Assembly: GCA_016839545.1 (NCBI GenBank)
Contig: JAEOUB010000593.1
Span: forward strand, 1 to 8,273
Reading direction: 5' to 3'
DNA length: 8,273 nt
Source: Candidatus Kariarchaeota archaeon
GTDB taxonomy: Archaea > Asgardarchaeota > Heimdallarchaeia > Heimdallarchaeales > Kariarchaeaceae
Shown piece after piece: positions 1-5,887 of this stretch. The notes below the pieces were generated by a model. The model was not told the origin of the DNA and made no database searches. It worked only from the letters and a program-made list of their open reading frames with translations. Both the position numbers and the translations under genes were made by a program. The number at the start of each line of letters is the position of its first letter. The first letter of the stretch is position 1.

Positions 1-369
1 ATCAAAGAGTATGTGGCCTCAGTAGAGAAAACGGTGTTTATTTCCAGCCATATTTTGTCAGAGGAGCAGAAAACTTGTGAGCAGGTGACTATCATACGTG
101 ATGGTGAGATCATTGCATCAGGTAATGTCAAGGAGTTGCTGGCGTCACTCCCGCGAAAGGCGATTTTGAAGGTCAAGGAGGGAGTGGATGGTGAGAGCCT
201 GGCACAATCAGTGGGGGCAACGTTACAGTCTCAGGCTGATGACGAGGTGATGGTGCTTTTCGAGAATGCCAAGGACTTCATGGGCAAGATAGCAAGCAAT
301 GATGATATACTGGACTTCACCATACCCTCTGCTGACCTGGAGGAGTACTTCATGGCGTACTACAAGTAG
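1..369 (+). CDS. ABC transporter ATP-binding protein, C-terminal part (5' end outside window)
   Basis: This is the last 122 residues of an ABC ATPase. The frame is open from base 1 (IKEYVASVEKTVFISSH), so the GTG at 13 is internal and the gene starts upstream of the window. The visible part begins just after where the Walker B/D-loop should lie. It contains the strand with the switch (H-loop) histidine, ISSH, at visible residue 17, followed by the usual tail ILSE...VTIIRDGEIIASG. The last ~70 residues form a small C-terminal domain ending in LEEYFMAYYK, as in exporter ATPases paired with ABC-2 permeases. It would hydrolyse ATP on the cytoplasmic face to drive the permease encoded next. Its stop codon (367-369) overlaps the permease's ribosome binding site, so the two are surely one operon. 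The Walker A and signature motifs are outside the window and unchecked. Substrate unknown. Confidence 0.93.
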   Translation: MKEYVASVEKTVFISSHILSEEQKTCEQVTIIRDGEIIASGNVKELLASLPRKAILKVKEGVDGESLAQSVGATLQSQADDEVMVLFENAKDFMGKIASNDDILDFTIPSADLEEYFMAYYK

Positions 370-376
370 GAGTGAT
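369..376 (+). promoter_or_regulatory. Shine-Dalgarno site of the ABC permease
   Basis: GGAGTGAT begins on the last base of the ATPase stop codon and ends 4 nt before ATG 381. It closely resembles the archaeal anti-SD complement (GGAGGTGAT). It decides the permease start at 381 over the in-frame GTG at 372, which lies inside the site, and it implies translational coupling to the ATPase. Confidence 0.75.
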
Positions 377-380
377 ATGT

Positions 381-2309
381 ATGTTAAATTTATCAATTAC
401 AGCAACTGAACTCCGTGAGCACAGGTCCTGGTTCACTGGCTGGTTGCTCTCAATCCTTGCCTTCACACTCATGATAGTGCTGATCTATCCAGGAGATGAG
501 GCGATGAGGGAACTGTTGGAACTCTTTTCAGACCCATTGTATGAGGCATTCCTCGGTCAGATCGGTGGAGAGAATCCAAGCTACCGGCTCTGGCAATCCA
601 TGATGGGTGGCTTTCTGGGTCTGATTTTTGCTATTTTCGGAATATTAAGCGGTGTGCGGCTGGCCATGAAAGGCATAACTGATGACACCAGTGAGATTGT
701 CAGTACCTATCCCTCTTCCAGGACAGAGTTCTTGCTCAGCAGAACCCTGTCGATTGTGATCTATGGGGCACTGCTGGTACTGGGATGGTTTGTACCCACT
801 CTTATACCTATCAACGGAAATTACCTGGAATTTGACGTGGTTCTGACCCTGATGGGTTGGGCTTTCATTTTCCTTCTTGCCATGATAGCAATGGGTGTAT
901 TTCTGGGAAATGTTATCGGGTCGTCAGGAAGGGGTGCTCAAAATTCAATATTACTCGTTCTGGCGATGTTTGTCATGCAGGTCGTCGTCAGTCTGCAAAG
1001 TGAGAATCTGAGCAAAACTGAATTCTGGGAATATGAGAAGACAGAGACAATTGCAGGTTTGGGAGAAGTGACATCCACTGTTCCCTACACCCTGTTTGAC
1101 CTGCTGACTGACGTCAATTTTGTCTACTGGTACAATCCCAGTGGATATTTACTCGGTACAGAAGTGGATATGAAGTATATCTGGCTGACAGTGATAGCAT
1201 TTGCCCTGTTCATGCTCATGTCTGTTATCACCTATAACAGGAAAGATCTGATTGACGAGAGAGGTCTGTTCAATTTCAGATTATTCCGCAGGAGAAAATC
1301 ACAGAAGAAATCTGAATCAACCAAGGAAAACGATGAGCAGTCTCATGTTAAACCAAAGAGATCAGTCAAGAAATCAATCTATGTGTTCTGGATACGACCA
1401 CTGGAAAAACGACTGCCATTCACTGCAGATTTTGTCTATTCTGATCGACGGGCTATGTTGATCCTCGCCATCGCCACTGTCTTGTTCTGGCCTATGCAGT
1501 TGATGGCATATACAGGAGATGAGATTGCAGAGGGAGCTGCCTCATTTATAACCGGAGGAGGACTGTTCAATGTCTTCTTCTATGGGTATGACACCTCGGG
1601 ACATCCACCCTTTGGATGGTGGCTTACCTCCCAGGCATTGGGTCTGCACTGGATGCTTCTTCTGCCTTTGGTACTTCGTTGGATACGGTCTGTACCTTCA
1701 AGAGATGGGGAGGATGGAACAGGGGATCTTATTGGAAGTCTTCCGGTCAGAAAGAGACAGATAGTCTATCAGAGGTTATTTGCTGTATTTCTCGAGATGA
1801 TCTGGATATCTCTGTGGTTTATCATCTGGTATCTGGTGTCAGTAGCATTTATTGAATCACGGGTAGGGAGTGTAGTGACAGCCGCTGACCCAGCAAATGG
1901 TGTAGAAGAGTTGCTCTTCAATTTCAACAATCCGTTTGACACTCTCTGGGTAATTATCGCAGTCCTTTTCCAAATACCATTCTACATGTTCCTGGTGTCA
2001 ATTGGAGTACTGATCAATCTCGCTCTCAAGGAAAGAGGATTGACCTATGGTAAGGCAATCATCTACGTGCTTGTGCTGATGTTTGTCATCGGTTTCTCCA
2101 TTGGTAACCCAGGTCTCTACTGGATTACCGGCATATTCGGGATGTATAACCCCATCTATATTGCATTTGAGCAATCGATTGATGTGGCGAATTACGGGAT
2201 ATTGATTATCACTGCATTGGCGGTAGTGTCCTTGTTTGCAATCAAATTCTTTACTAAAAACTTCTCCTGGCTCAGGCAGGATGTCAAAGAGTTCTATGAC
2301 CAGGATTAG
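381..2309 (+). CDS. ABC-2 type exporter permease with two homologous halves
   Basis: This 642-residue integral membrane protein is the permease partner of the preceding ATPase. I count about 12 hydrophobic segments in two groups: around residues 18-37, 75-94, 122-142, 155-180, 189-205 and 267-285, then 358-376, 420-436, 467-490, 523-549, 560-580 and 605-624. A charged, Lys/Arg/Glu-rich linker of about 45 residues (roughly 290-335) separates the groups and is probably cytoplasmic. Each half has the ABC-2 cytoplasmic loop in which a T-[SG]-[ED]-[IL]-[VI] stretch leads to a Pro and a basic cluster (residues 102-123 and 446-467). This suggests fusion of two permease subunits, so the pump could be one permease chain plus two ATPases. 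The architecture resembles the 'exporter of polyketide antibiotics' type of ABC-2 permease, which is usually shorter, around 530 residues. The start at ATG 381 is chosen from the SD at 369-376. The substrate cannot be read from sequence; a drug, lipid or peptide is possible. Confidence 0.88.
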   Translation: MLNLSITATELREHRSWFTGWLLSILAFTLMIVLIYPGDEAMRELLELFSDPLYEAFLGQIGGENPSYRLWQSMMGGFLGLIFAIFGILSGVRLAMKGITDDTSEIVSTYPSSRTEFLLSRTLSIVIYGALLVLGWFVPTLIPINGNYLEFDVVLTLMGWAFIFLLAMIAMGVFLGNVIGSSGRGAQNSILLVLAMFVMQVVVSLQSENLSKTEFWEYEKTETIAGLGEVTSTVPYTLFDLLTDVNFVYWYNPSGYLLGTEVDMKYIWLTVIAFALFMLMSVITYNRKDLIDERGLFNFRLFRRRKSQKKSESTKENDEQSHVKPKRSVKKSIYVFWIRPLEKRLPFTADFVYSDRRAMLILAIATVLFWPMQLMAYTGDEIAEGAASFITGGGLFNVFFYGYDTSGHPPFGWWLTSQALGLHWMLLLPLVLRWIRSVPSRDGEDGTGDLIGSLPVRKRQIVYQRLFAVFLEMIWISLWFIIWYLVSVAFIESRVGSVVTAADPANGVEELLFNFNNPFDTLWVIIAVLFQIPFYMFLVSIGVLINLALKERGLTYGKAIIYVLVLMFVIGFSIGNPGLYWITGIFGMYNPIYIAFEQSIDVANYGILIITALAVVSLFAIKFFTKNFSWLRQDVKEFYDQD

Positions 2310-2506
2310 TGGCTCTGTGGCTTTCTAACCCTCATAAACAGGTATCTCATACCAAATTCCAAGAAATTCTTCTCATTCCAGGTTGCATACAATCGTTTTA
2401 GATAATCAAGGTGGGTATCAACACTGAAATTATCCACAGTCCACGGTATAGCTTGAAGATAGGAGATCAGGGTCTCAATGGACCATGTACTTCCACCTTG
2501 GGTCAC
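2306..2506 (-). CDS. Short unidentified frame: small gene or C-terminal remnant
   Basis: A 66-codon frame from GTG 2506 to TAA 2306, product starting MTQGGSTWSIETL and ending YLFMRVRKPQSH. I do not recognise it. The amino acid pattern looks like a real protein: alternating helical stretches, aromatic-rich, ending in a strand-like LFMRVRKP resembling the last strand of some SAM-dependent methyltransferases (weak resemblance only). The frame stays open upstream to a stop at 2534-2536, adding NNTSSIFVAV, which reads like the continuation of a domain core and suggests a truncated gene tail. Against that, an AT-rich element (TTAAAATAA, about 2529-2537 on this strand) lies about 27 bp before the GTG, as for a leaderless mRNA. 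Its stop overlaps the permease stop tail-to-tail by 4 bp (2306-2309), the same geometry as the 7264-7267 gene pair. It fills most of an otherwise empty 251-bp gap. Confidence 0.42.
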   Translation of the reverse strand: MTQGGSTWSIETLISYLQAIPWTVDNFSVDTHLDYLKRLYATWNEKNFLEFGMRYLFMRVRKPQSH

Positions 2507-2560
2507 TGCAACGAAAATGGAACTGGTATTATTTTAATAGTATTTTCAACCCATACAAGA

Positions 2561-3418
2561 TCAATGGTTTTTGATATGTTTTACGACCATCTCAGCCATC
2601 ATCCCCGCAGTTCGTGAATTGATATGGATATTGTCAACTGTGAATTTGAGATGCCGTTTCCTGCCTATGGTATCCCAGCTCTGCATCAGCACCCTTCTCC
2701 GAACCGTCATTCCCGTAAGCATCATCATCATATCCTTGTCTGCCGGAGGCGCCTGAGGATCGGTTCCCTCCTTTTTCAGGAGATCTTCAATTGTCTCGAA
2801 TATGGGCAGATAGTCTACACTTAGGTCAATTGCTGCCTTCTTGATGATTTCAGAATAATCACGTGTCACACCAAATTCATCAGAATCCACCCACTCGGAG
2901 TAAGGGATCAGTGAGAAGACTGCCACACTGGCACCACTGTCCTTGAATTTTGTTAGAAGCTCACGTAATTCTGAGTCGAATGCCTCTGCAGACCAGTCTT
3001 CCTGACCTGAACTATTGTAGCGTGATTGGTTTCGCTCTAGACTACCCATGGCATTGTTATTGCCGATCATCAGGGTGACCACAGATGGTTTGCATTCCAG
3101 CATCTCGTCCATACGAGCCAGGACATCAGTTGTGGTATTACCATTGATACCTCCATTGACATACTGGTAGGTTTCGCCCAGCTTCTCCTCAACCAGTAAC
3201 GTCCAGTTGGGCTGTACATTACCATGGGTGATACTGTCTCCGGCAAAAAGGACCACAGGACGATCATCAGGGTTTGATTTGAGAAATGCCTCAGGATTGT
3301 TTTTAGGCTTCTGGCCGATGGAAACGATACCGTAGACCATCAGAACCAGGATAAGACCCAGAACAATGAGTACACCTAGAAGTATGGGATTCATGGTCTG
3401 CAGTTCAGTGGTTGACAT
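2561..3418 (-). CDS. Membrane-anchored SGNH/GDSL-family hydrolase
   Basis: A 285-residue protein with one N-terminal membrane segment (about residues 11-34) and an SGNH hydrolase domain (about 54-283). All four family blocks are visible: block I GDSIT with nucleophile Ser62; block II NGGINGNTT with likely oxyanion Gly93; block III IGNNN with likely oxyanion Asn121; and block V DNIHIN with Asp262 and His265 completing the triad. Members hydrolyse esters or thioesters (lipase, esterase, acyl-thioesterase, deacetylase); the substrate here is unknown. The insertion between blocks III and V (about 125-260) is long and includes a Met-rich, then Arg/Lys-rich stretch (about 230-256). The ATG at 3418 gives a complete anchor, so I use it; no strong SD is seen. 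It is transcribed divergently from the MerB-like gene across a 196-bp gap. No clear partner gene is adjacent. Confidence 0.9.
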   Translation of the reverse strand: MSTTELQTMNPILLGVLIVLGLILVLMVYGIVSIGQKPKNNPEAFLKSNPDDRPVVLFAGDSITHGNVQPNWTLLVEEKLGETYQYVNGGINGNTTTDVLARMDEMLECKPSVVTLMIGNNNAMGSLERNQSRYNSSGQEDWSAEAFDSELRELLTKFKDSGASVAVFSLIPYSEWVDSDEFGVTRDYSEIIKKAAIDLSVDYLPIFETIEDLLKKEGTDPQAPPADKDMMMMLTGMTVRRRVLMQSWDTIGRKRHLKFTVDNIHINSRTAGMMAEMVVKHIKNH

Positions 3419-3561
3419 TTAAGTTTACTGTGAGTGGCACTCTATGTCAGTTCGATAATCTAGAGTTCTACAATACCCAGCCTGTAGCGGAGAAGTCATG
3501 ACCTTTGGAATACTGGTTGAGAACAGCTGTGTGATAATTCTGTGGCTGAATTGTTGAATTC

Positions 3562-3585
3562 GTCACCCAATCCGGCTGCGGTGAC
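3562..3585. promoter_or_regulatory. Inverted repeat upstream of the MerB-like gene (candidate operator)
   Basis: GTCACC at 3562-3567 and its exact reverse complement GGTGAC at 3580-3585 are separated by 12 bp. The right arm ends directly against the TATA-like box at 3586. A regulator bound here would sit over the BRE/TFB side of the promoter. A 6-bp dyad can occur by chance; the position is what makes it notable. Confidence 0.35.
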
Positions 3586-3594
3586 CTTATAATT
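3586..3594 (+). promoter_or_regulatory. TATA-like box of the MerB-like gene
   Basis: CTTATAATT is centred about 25 bp before ATG 3615, the archaeal spacing from TATA box to transcription start. This points to a leaderless mRNA starting at ATG 3615. It argues against the in-frame TTG 3594 and GTG 3600, which lie in or just after the box. Confidence 0.6.
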
Positions 3595-3614
3595 TGCCTG
3601 TGGAAGCGCATTGC

Positions 3615-4283
3615 ATGCAGGATAGGATACGCCATTTCATCTATTCCTTCTTTGTGGACAATAGCTATGCTCCACCCATGGAGAAGATTGCAGTCGAGTT
3701 TGATATCAGCCCTGAAGAAACGGAGGAGCATCTTCGTCAGCTACAGGAGGATCATCTTGTGGTCCTACAGCCTGACACCTCGCGTATCCTGTTTGTCAAC
3801 CCTCTATCAAGTGTGGCCACCAATTTCAAAGTGAAGGACCTGGATACCAACAGGGGATACTTCGCCAATTGTGGCTGGGATGCTGTTGCCATCCATTTTA
3901 TGATCAAACATCCCATCCAGATCGAGACCAACTGTCCGCAGACCCTGGAGCCGATTACCCTGCGGGTTGAAAATGGCAGGATCACCGAGCGATCACATCC
4001 CGGTGCACTGGTCTACCTGACGATGCCAGCACGAAAGTGGTGGGACAATGTGATCGAGACCTGTGGCAGACATATGATGCTGTACAGCTCGAAAGAAGCT
4101 GCAGAGGAGTATGCGAAAGCACAGGGGCTGGAAGGCTATGGGCTCTCCGATGACCAGCTCTACGGGCTCTGCTCCTTTCTTTACGATGACAAGCTGGATC
4201 TAGATTATAGGAGACCTACAAAAGAGGAGACAGTGGCAACCTTTGAGCGGCTGGGACTGACAGGTGACTTCTGGCAGACCTAG
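3615..4283 (+). CDS. merB: Alkylmercury lyase (MerB) family protein
   Basis: A 222-residue homologue of organomercurial lyase, the cytosolic enzyme that breaks the C-Hg bond of organomercurials by protonolysis, giving Hg(II) and a hydrocarbon. Residues ~1-60 resemble the MerB winged-helix N-terminal domain, followed by NPLSSVATNFKV, typical of the family. The catalytic set is intact: Cys86 and Asp89 in NCGWD, structural Cys107 in TNCPQT and Cys150 in ETCGRH. These match Cys96, Asp99, Cys117 and Cys159 of the well-studied plasmid enzyme; the first three spacings are identical and the last differs by one residue. The C-terminus GLTGDFW also fits the family. The TATA spacing selects ATG 3615. 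No mercuric reductase, transporter or known mer regulator is in the window, so the physiological substrate could be another organometal or a different compound. The symbol reflects family membership. Confidence 0.85.
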   Translation: MQDRIRHFIYSFFVDNSYAPPMEKIAVEFDISPEETEEHLRQLQEDHLVVLQPDTSRILFVNPLSSVATNFKVKDLDTNRGYFANCGWDAVAIHFMIKHPIQIETNCPQTLEPITLRVENGRITERSHPGALVYLTMPARKWWDNVIETCGRHMMLYSSKEAAEEYAKAQGLEGYGLSDDQLYGLCSFLYDDKLDLDYRRPTKEETVATFERLGLTGDFWQT

Positions 4284-4350
4284 ATATTGGGCTACTACAT
4301 AACAGAGAAGTACATTTCGATGAGTATCAAATCTATTCGATATAGTGTGG

Positions 4351-4380
4351 AAATTTTTTTCCAGCACATTTCTATTAGGT
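4351..4380 (+). terminator. T-rich terminator after the MerB-like gene
   Basis: A run of seven T (4354-4360), followed by further short T clusters up to 4380, lies about 70 bp past the stop of the MerB-like gene and just before the convergent DinB-like gene ends. Archaeal termination depends on such U-rich tracts without needing a hairpin. The T7 is flanked by GGAAA/TTTCC, a weak dyad. Confidence 0.5.
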
Positions 4381-4920
4381 TTATTCTTTAAGGATCCGCA
4401 GGTATTCCTTCCATGGACCCACATCACTGAATTTTGTTGAGATAACACGGTTGATCTGATTGAGATGGCTCAGGTCATGTTCCACCCAGGTGTTGAGCAA
4501 CCATTGCAGGGTCACCTCTCCCAGCGAGGGGTGAATCCCCTTCCACTCAAGATGATGCTCCTCCAGCCCGAAATTGACCAGGGTTTCCATGCTCTGGTTT
4601 CGTCGTACAAAGAAGAGATCCACCAGCTCAACAATGGTATTCTCAACAATCAATCGGTCTCCTGCAAAGCGATCAAAAGGGACGAAAGTTGGAGGATCAT
4701 TTGCCGAGGGATCCTGGCCGAGGATAAGCTGGATACGCGGAATCCAATCATCGACCTCGCCATGGATAAGATGGGCCATGATATCGATAAATGAGAAGGT
4801 ATCAGGTTCCACCCTGTACGTCAAGAATTCCGAGCCCTTGAGTGCTGAGTGAATGGCACCGATGCGATGTGGAGTACTCCTGAGAATGGTGAGATAGGGG
4901 GTGAGGTCAAGTTCAGCCAT
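4381..4920 (-). CDS. DinB superfamily putative metalloenzyme
   Basis: A 179-residue protein with the pattern of the DinB/YfiT four-helix bundle. The first helix pair contains IMAHLIHGEVDDW (His50 as likely metal ligand, with His53 close by). A later helix contains WVEHDLSHLNQI, giving the His148-x3-His152 pair that completes the usual three-histidine site. The family includes thiol-dependent S-transferases (bacillithiol, mycothiol) and many members of unknown role, so the metal site is supported but the reaction is not. The start is ATG 4920. It lies 79 bp downstream of the winged-helix regulator on the same strand with no clear terminator between them, so co-transcription is possible. A weak TATA-like GCTTAAG about 27 bp before the ATG would allow separate expression. 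A role in detoxification alongside the regulated MFS pump is conceivable but not shown. Confidence 0.82.
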   Translation of the reverse strand: MAELDLTPYLTILRSTPHRIGAIHSALKGSEFLTYRVEPDTFSFIDIMAHLIHGEVDDWIPRIQLILGQDPSANDPPTFVPFDRFAGDRLIVENTIVELVDLFFVRRNQSMETLVNFGLEEHHLEWKGIHPSLGEVTLQWLLNTWVEHDLSHLNQINRVISTKFSDVGPWKEYLRILKE

Positions 4921-4999
4921 ATGGTACGATAAATTGAAACTGACTTAAGCCCCGTGGTTTCCTTGGCAATGAATTGTGAAACCTTGTACAATCTAATCT

Positions 5000-5695
5000 C
5001 TAGAGGTCAAACAGTTCTTGCCAGTCTGGCAGGTACTGACCCTTGGTCATGCTGGGATGGATATACATCAGGAACTCGTAGAGCTGCAGGGCATCGAGAT
5101 CGTTGGCATTGATGGCATCAACATGCTGTTCTAACCACGCCACTATGGCATCATGTGCCTGTTTGCGTGCATCATTCATTGCTTTGAGCATCATCTCCAG
5201 TTTTGTATCTGAGCTCTGGGGGCTAATGGCTTTGGCTGACTTGCGTACAAAGTCGTTGAAGTCATCAAGCTTGTCCTCGTCCTGTGAGTCTGCAATAAAT
5301 GCCCGTGCAGTCCGTGCATAGTACGTGACGTATCGCTTGCCCTCGAGTACAGAAGCGACCTCTGCTATGAGACCGAGATCAACCAGCACATCACGATGGT
5401 GATAGAGTGCCGTCTTCTTGACCTTCTTACCATCAGGCAATGCTTGCAACTGTGGCTGCAGCTTCTCCTCGGTGTTGAGTCCATTGATGGCATCTACAAT
5501 CTCGACAATATTGAGGACATACCTGCGTCGGCCTGCATCTTCATCATAGATCCCCTTTCTCAGGACATAGACCATGGCATTGCGGATCACGTGATCTCCA
5601 ATTGCCATGTAGGTCTCTGGAGAGATCATCTTGACCACCGGAATGGCATCTCCCAGCTGGAAAAAATCAGGGTCCTGTGATTCCTGTACGGTCAT
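5000..5695 (-). CDS. Winged-helix (ArsR-like) regulator, probable repressor of the MFS pump
   Basis: A 231-residue protein. Residues ~25-135 look like an ArsR-type winged helix: SPETYMAIGDHVIRNAMVYVL and RYVLNIVEIVDAIN are the first helices, KKTALYHHRDVLVDLGLI (93-110) is the likely recognition helix, and ASVLEGKRYVTYYART (114-129) is the wing. The C-terminal ~95 residues are helical (KLEMMLKAMNDARKQAHDAI...) and are probably for dimerisation or ligand sensing; I do not recognise this part. No clustered cysteines suggest a classic metal site. It is divergent from the MFS gene, and three identical dyads lie between them, so I infer it binds these to control the pump and itself. I choose ATG 5695; an in-frame TTG at 5707 would add four residues. 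TATA candidates on this strand are AAATTAAAC (5756-5764, directly abutting operator 1) and GCTTTAAGA (5723-5731). Confidence 0.78.
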   Translation of the reverse strand: MTVQESQDPDFFQLGDAIPVVKMISPETYMAIGDHVIRNAMVYVLRKGIYDEDAGRRRYVLNIVEIVDAINGLNTEEKLQPQLQALPDGKKVKKTALYHHRDVLVDLGLIAEVASVLEGKRYVTYYARTARAFIADSQDEDKLDDFNDFVRKSAKAISPQSSDTKLEMMLKAMNDARKQAHDAIVAWLEQHVDAINANDLDALQLYEFLMYIHPSMTKGQYLPDWQELFDL

Positions 5696-5733
5696 TCCAA
5701 GATTCAATTCATTGGGGATCGTCTTAAAGCTAT

Positions 5734-5755
5734 CTGTTCAAAGACAATTGAATAG
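5734..5755. promoter_or_regulatory. Operator copy 1 (regulator side)
   Basis: CTGTTCAA-N6-TTGAATAG with spacer AGACAA. The half-sites are inverted repeats matching at 7 of 8 positions. It is the copy nearest the winged-helix gene. It abuts the TATA-like AAATTAAAC on the minus strand, so binding could autoregulate that gene. Confidence 0.75.
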
Positions 5756-5800
5756 TTTAATTTGGGTGACATAACTTGTCCTGAGCCAAGGAAGGAAAAG

Positions 5801-5809
5801 TCTTATATA
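5801..5809 (+). promoter_or_regulatory. TATA box of the MFS efflux gene
   Basis: TCTTATATA is a near-consensus archaeal TATA box. Operator 2 begins on the very next base (5810), so transcription would start near 5830, at or just past the end of operator 2. That leaves a leader of about 55 nt carrying operator 3 and a ribosome binding site. Confidence 0.7.
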
Positions 5810-5831
5810 CTGTTCAACCATACTTGAATAG
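5810..5831. promoter_or_regulatory. Operator copy 2 (over the MFS initiation region)
   Basis: CTGTTCAA-N6-TTGAATAG with spacer CCATAC, followed by TAAAAC as in copy 3. It fills the space between the TATA box and the expected transcription start, the usual place for an archaeal repressor to block polymerase recruitment. Confidence 0.82.
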
Positions 5832-5844
5832 TAAAACCGATGTG

Positions 5845-5866
5845 CTGTTCAAATCAAATTGAATAG
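5845..5866. promoter_or_regulatory. Operator copy 3 (MFS leader)
   Basis: CTGTTCAA-N6-TTGAATAG with spacer ATCAAA, followed by TAAAAC. It starts 35 bp after copy 2 and lies within the expected untranslated leader. All 16 half-site bases are identical in the three copies while the 6-bp spacers differ, which is the mark of a protein-binding site. Confidence 0.82.
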
Positions 5867-5876
5867 TAAAACATGC

Positions 5877-5881
5877 AGGTG
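5877..5881 (+). promoter_or_regulatory. Shine-Dalgarno site of the MFS gene
   Basis: AGGTG lies 6 nt before ATG 5888. It favours that start over the in-frame ATG 5873, which has no SD and nearly touches operator 3. Confidence 0.55.
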
Positions 5882-5887
5882 CTTATT

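Noticed and set aside
2720..2731. (CAT)4 simple repeat in the SGNH hydrolase gene
   Set aside because: In frame it only encodes four consecutive methionines; too short to call a functional repeat.
3594..3614. Longer TTG/GTG start for the MerB-like protein
   Set aside because: It would begin within or right after the TATA box, so the mRNA would not contain it; the added residues (MPVEAHC) do not resemble the family N-terminus.
3468..3731. 87-codon minus-strand frame across the MerB-like promoter
   Set aside because: It runs antisense through the promoter and into the MerB-like N-terminal domain, with no recognisable protein features.
4465..4794. 109-codon plus-strand frame opposite the DinB-like gene
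   Set aside because: Overlaps the His-containing helices of the DinB-like protein in antisense and shows no domain-like pattern.
5103..5321. Plus-strand open frame opposite the winged-helix regulator
   Set aside because: Low-complexity Ser/Ala/Leu product with no motifs, lying wholly antisense to a gene with clear domain structure.
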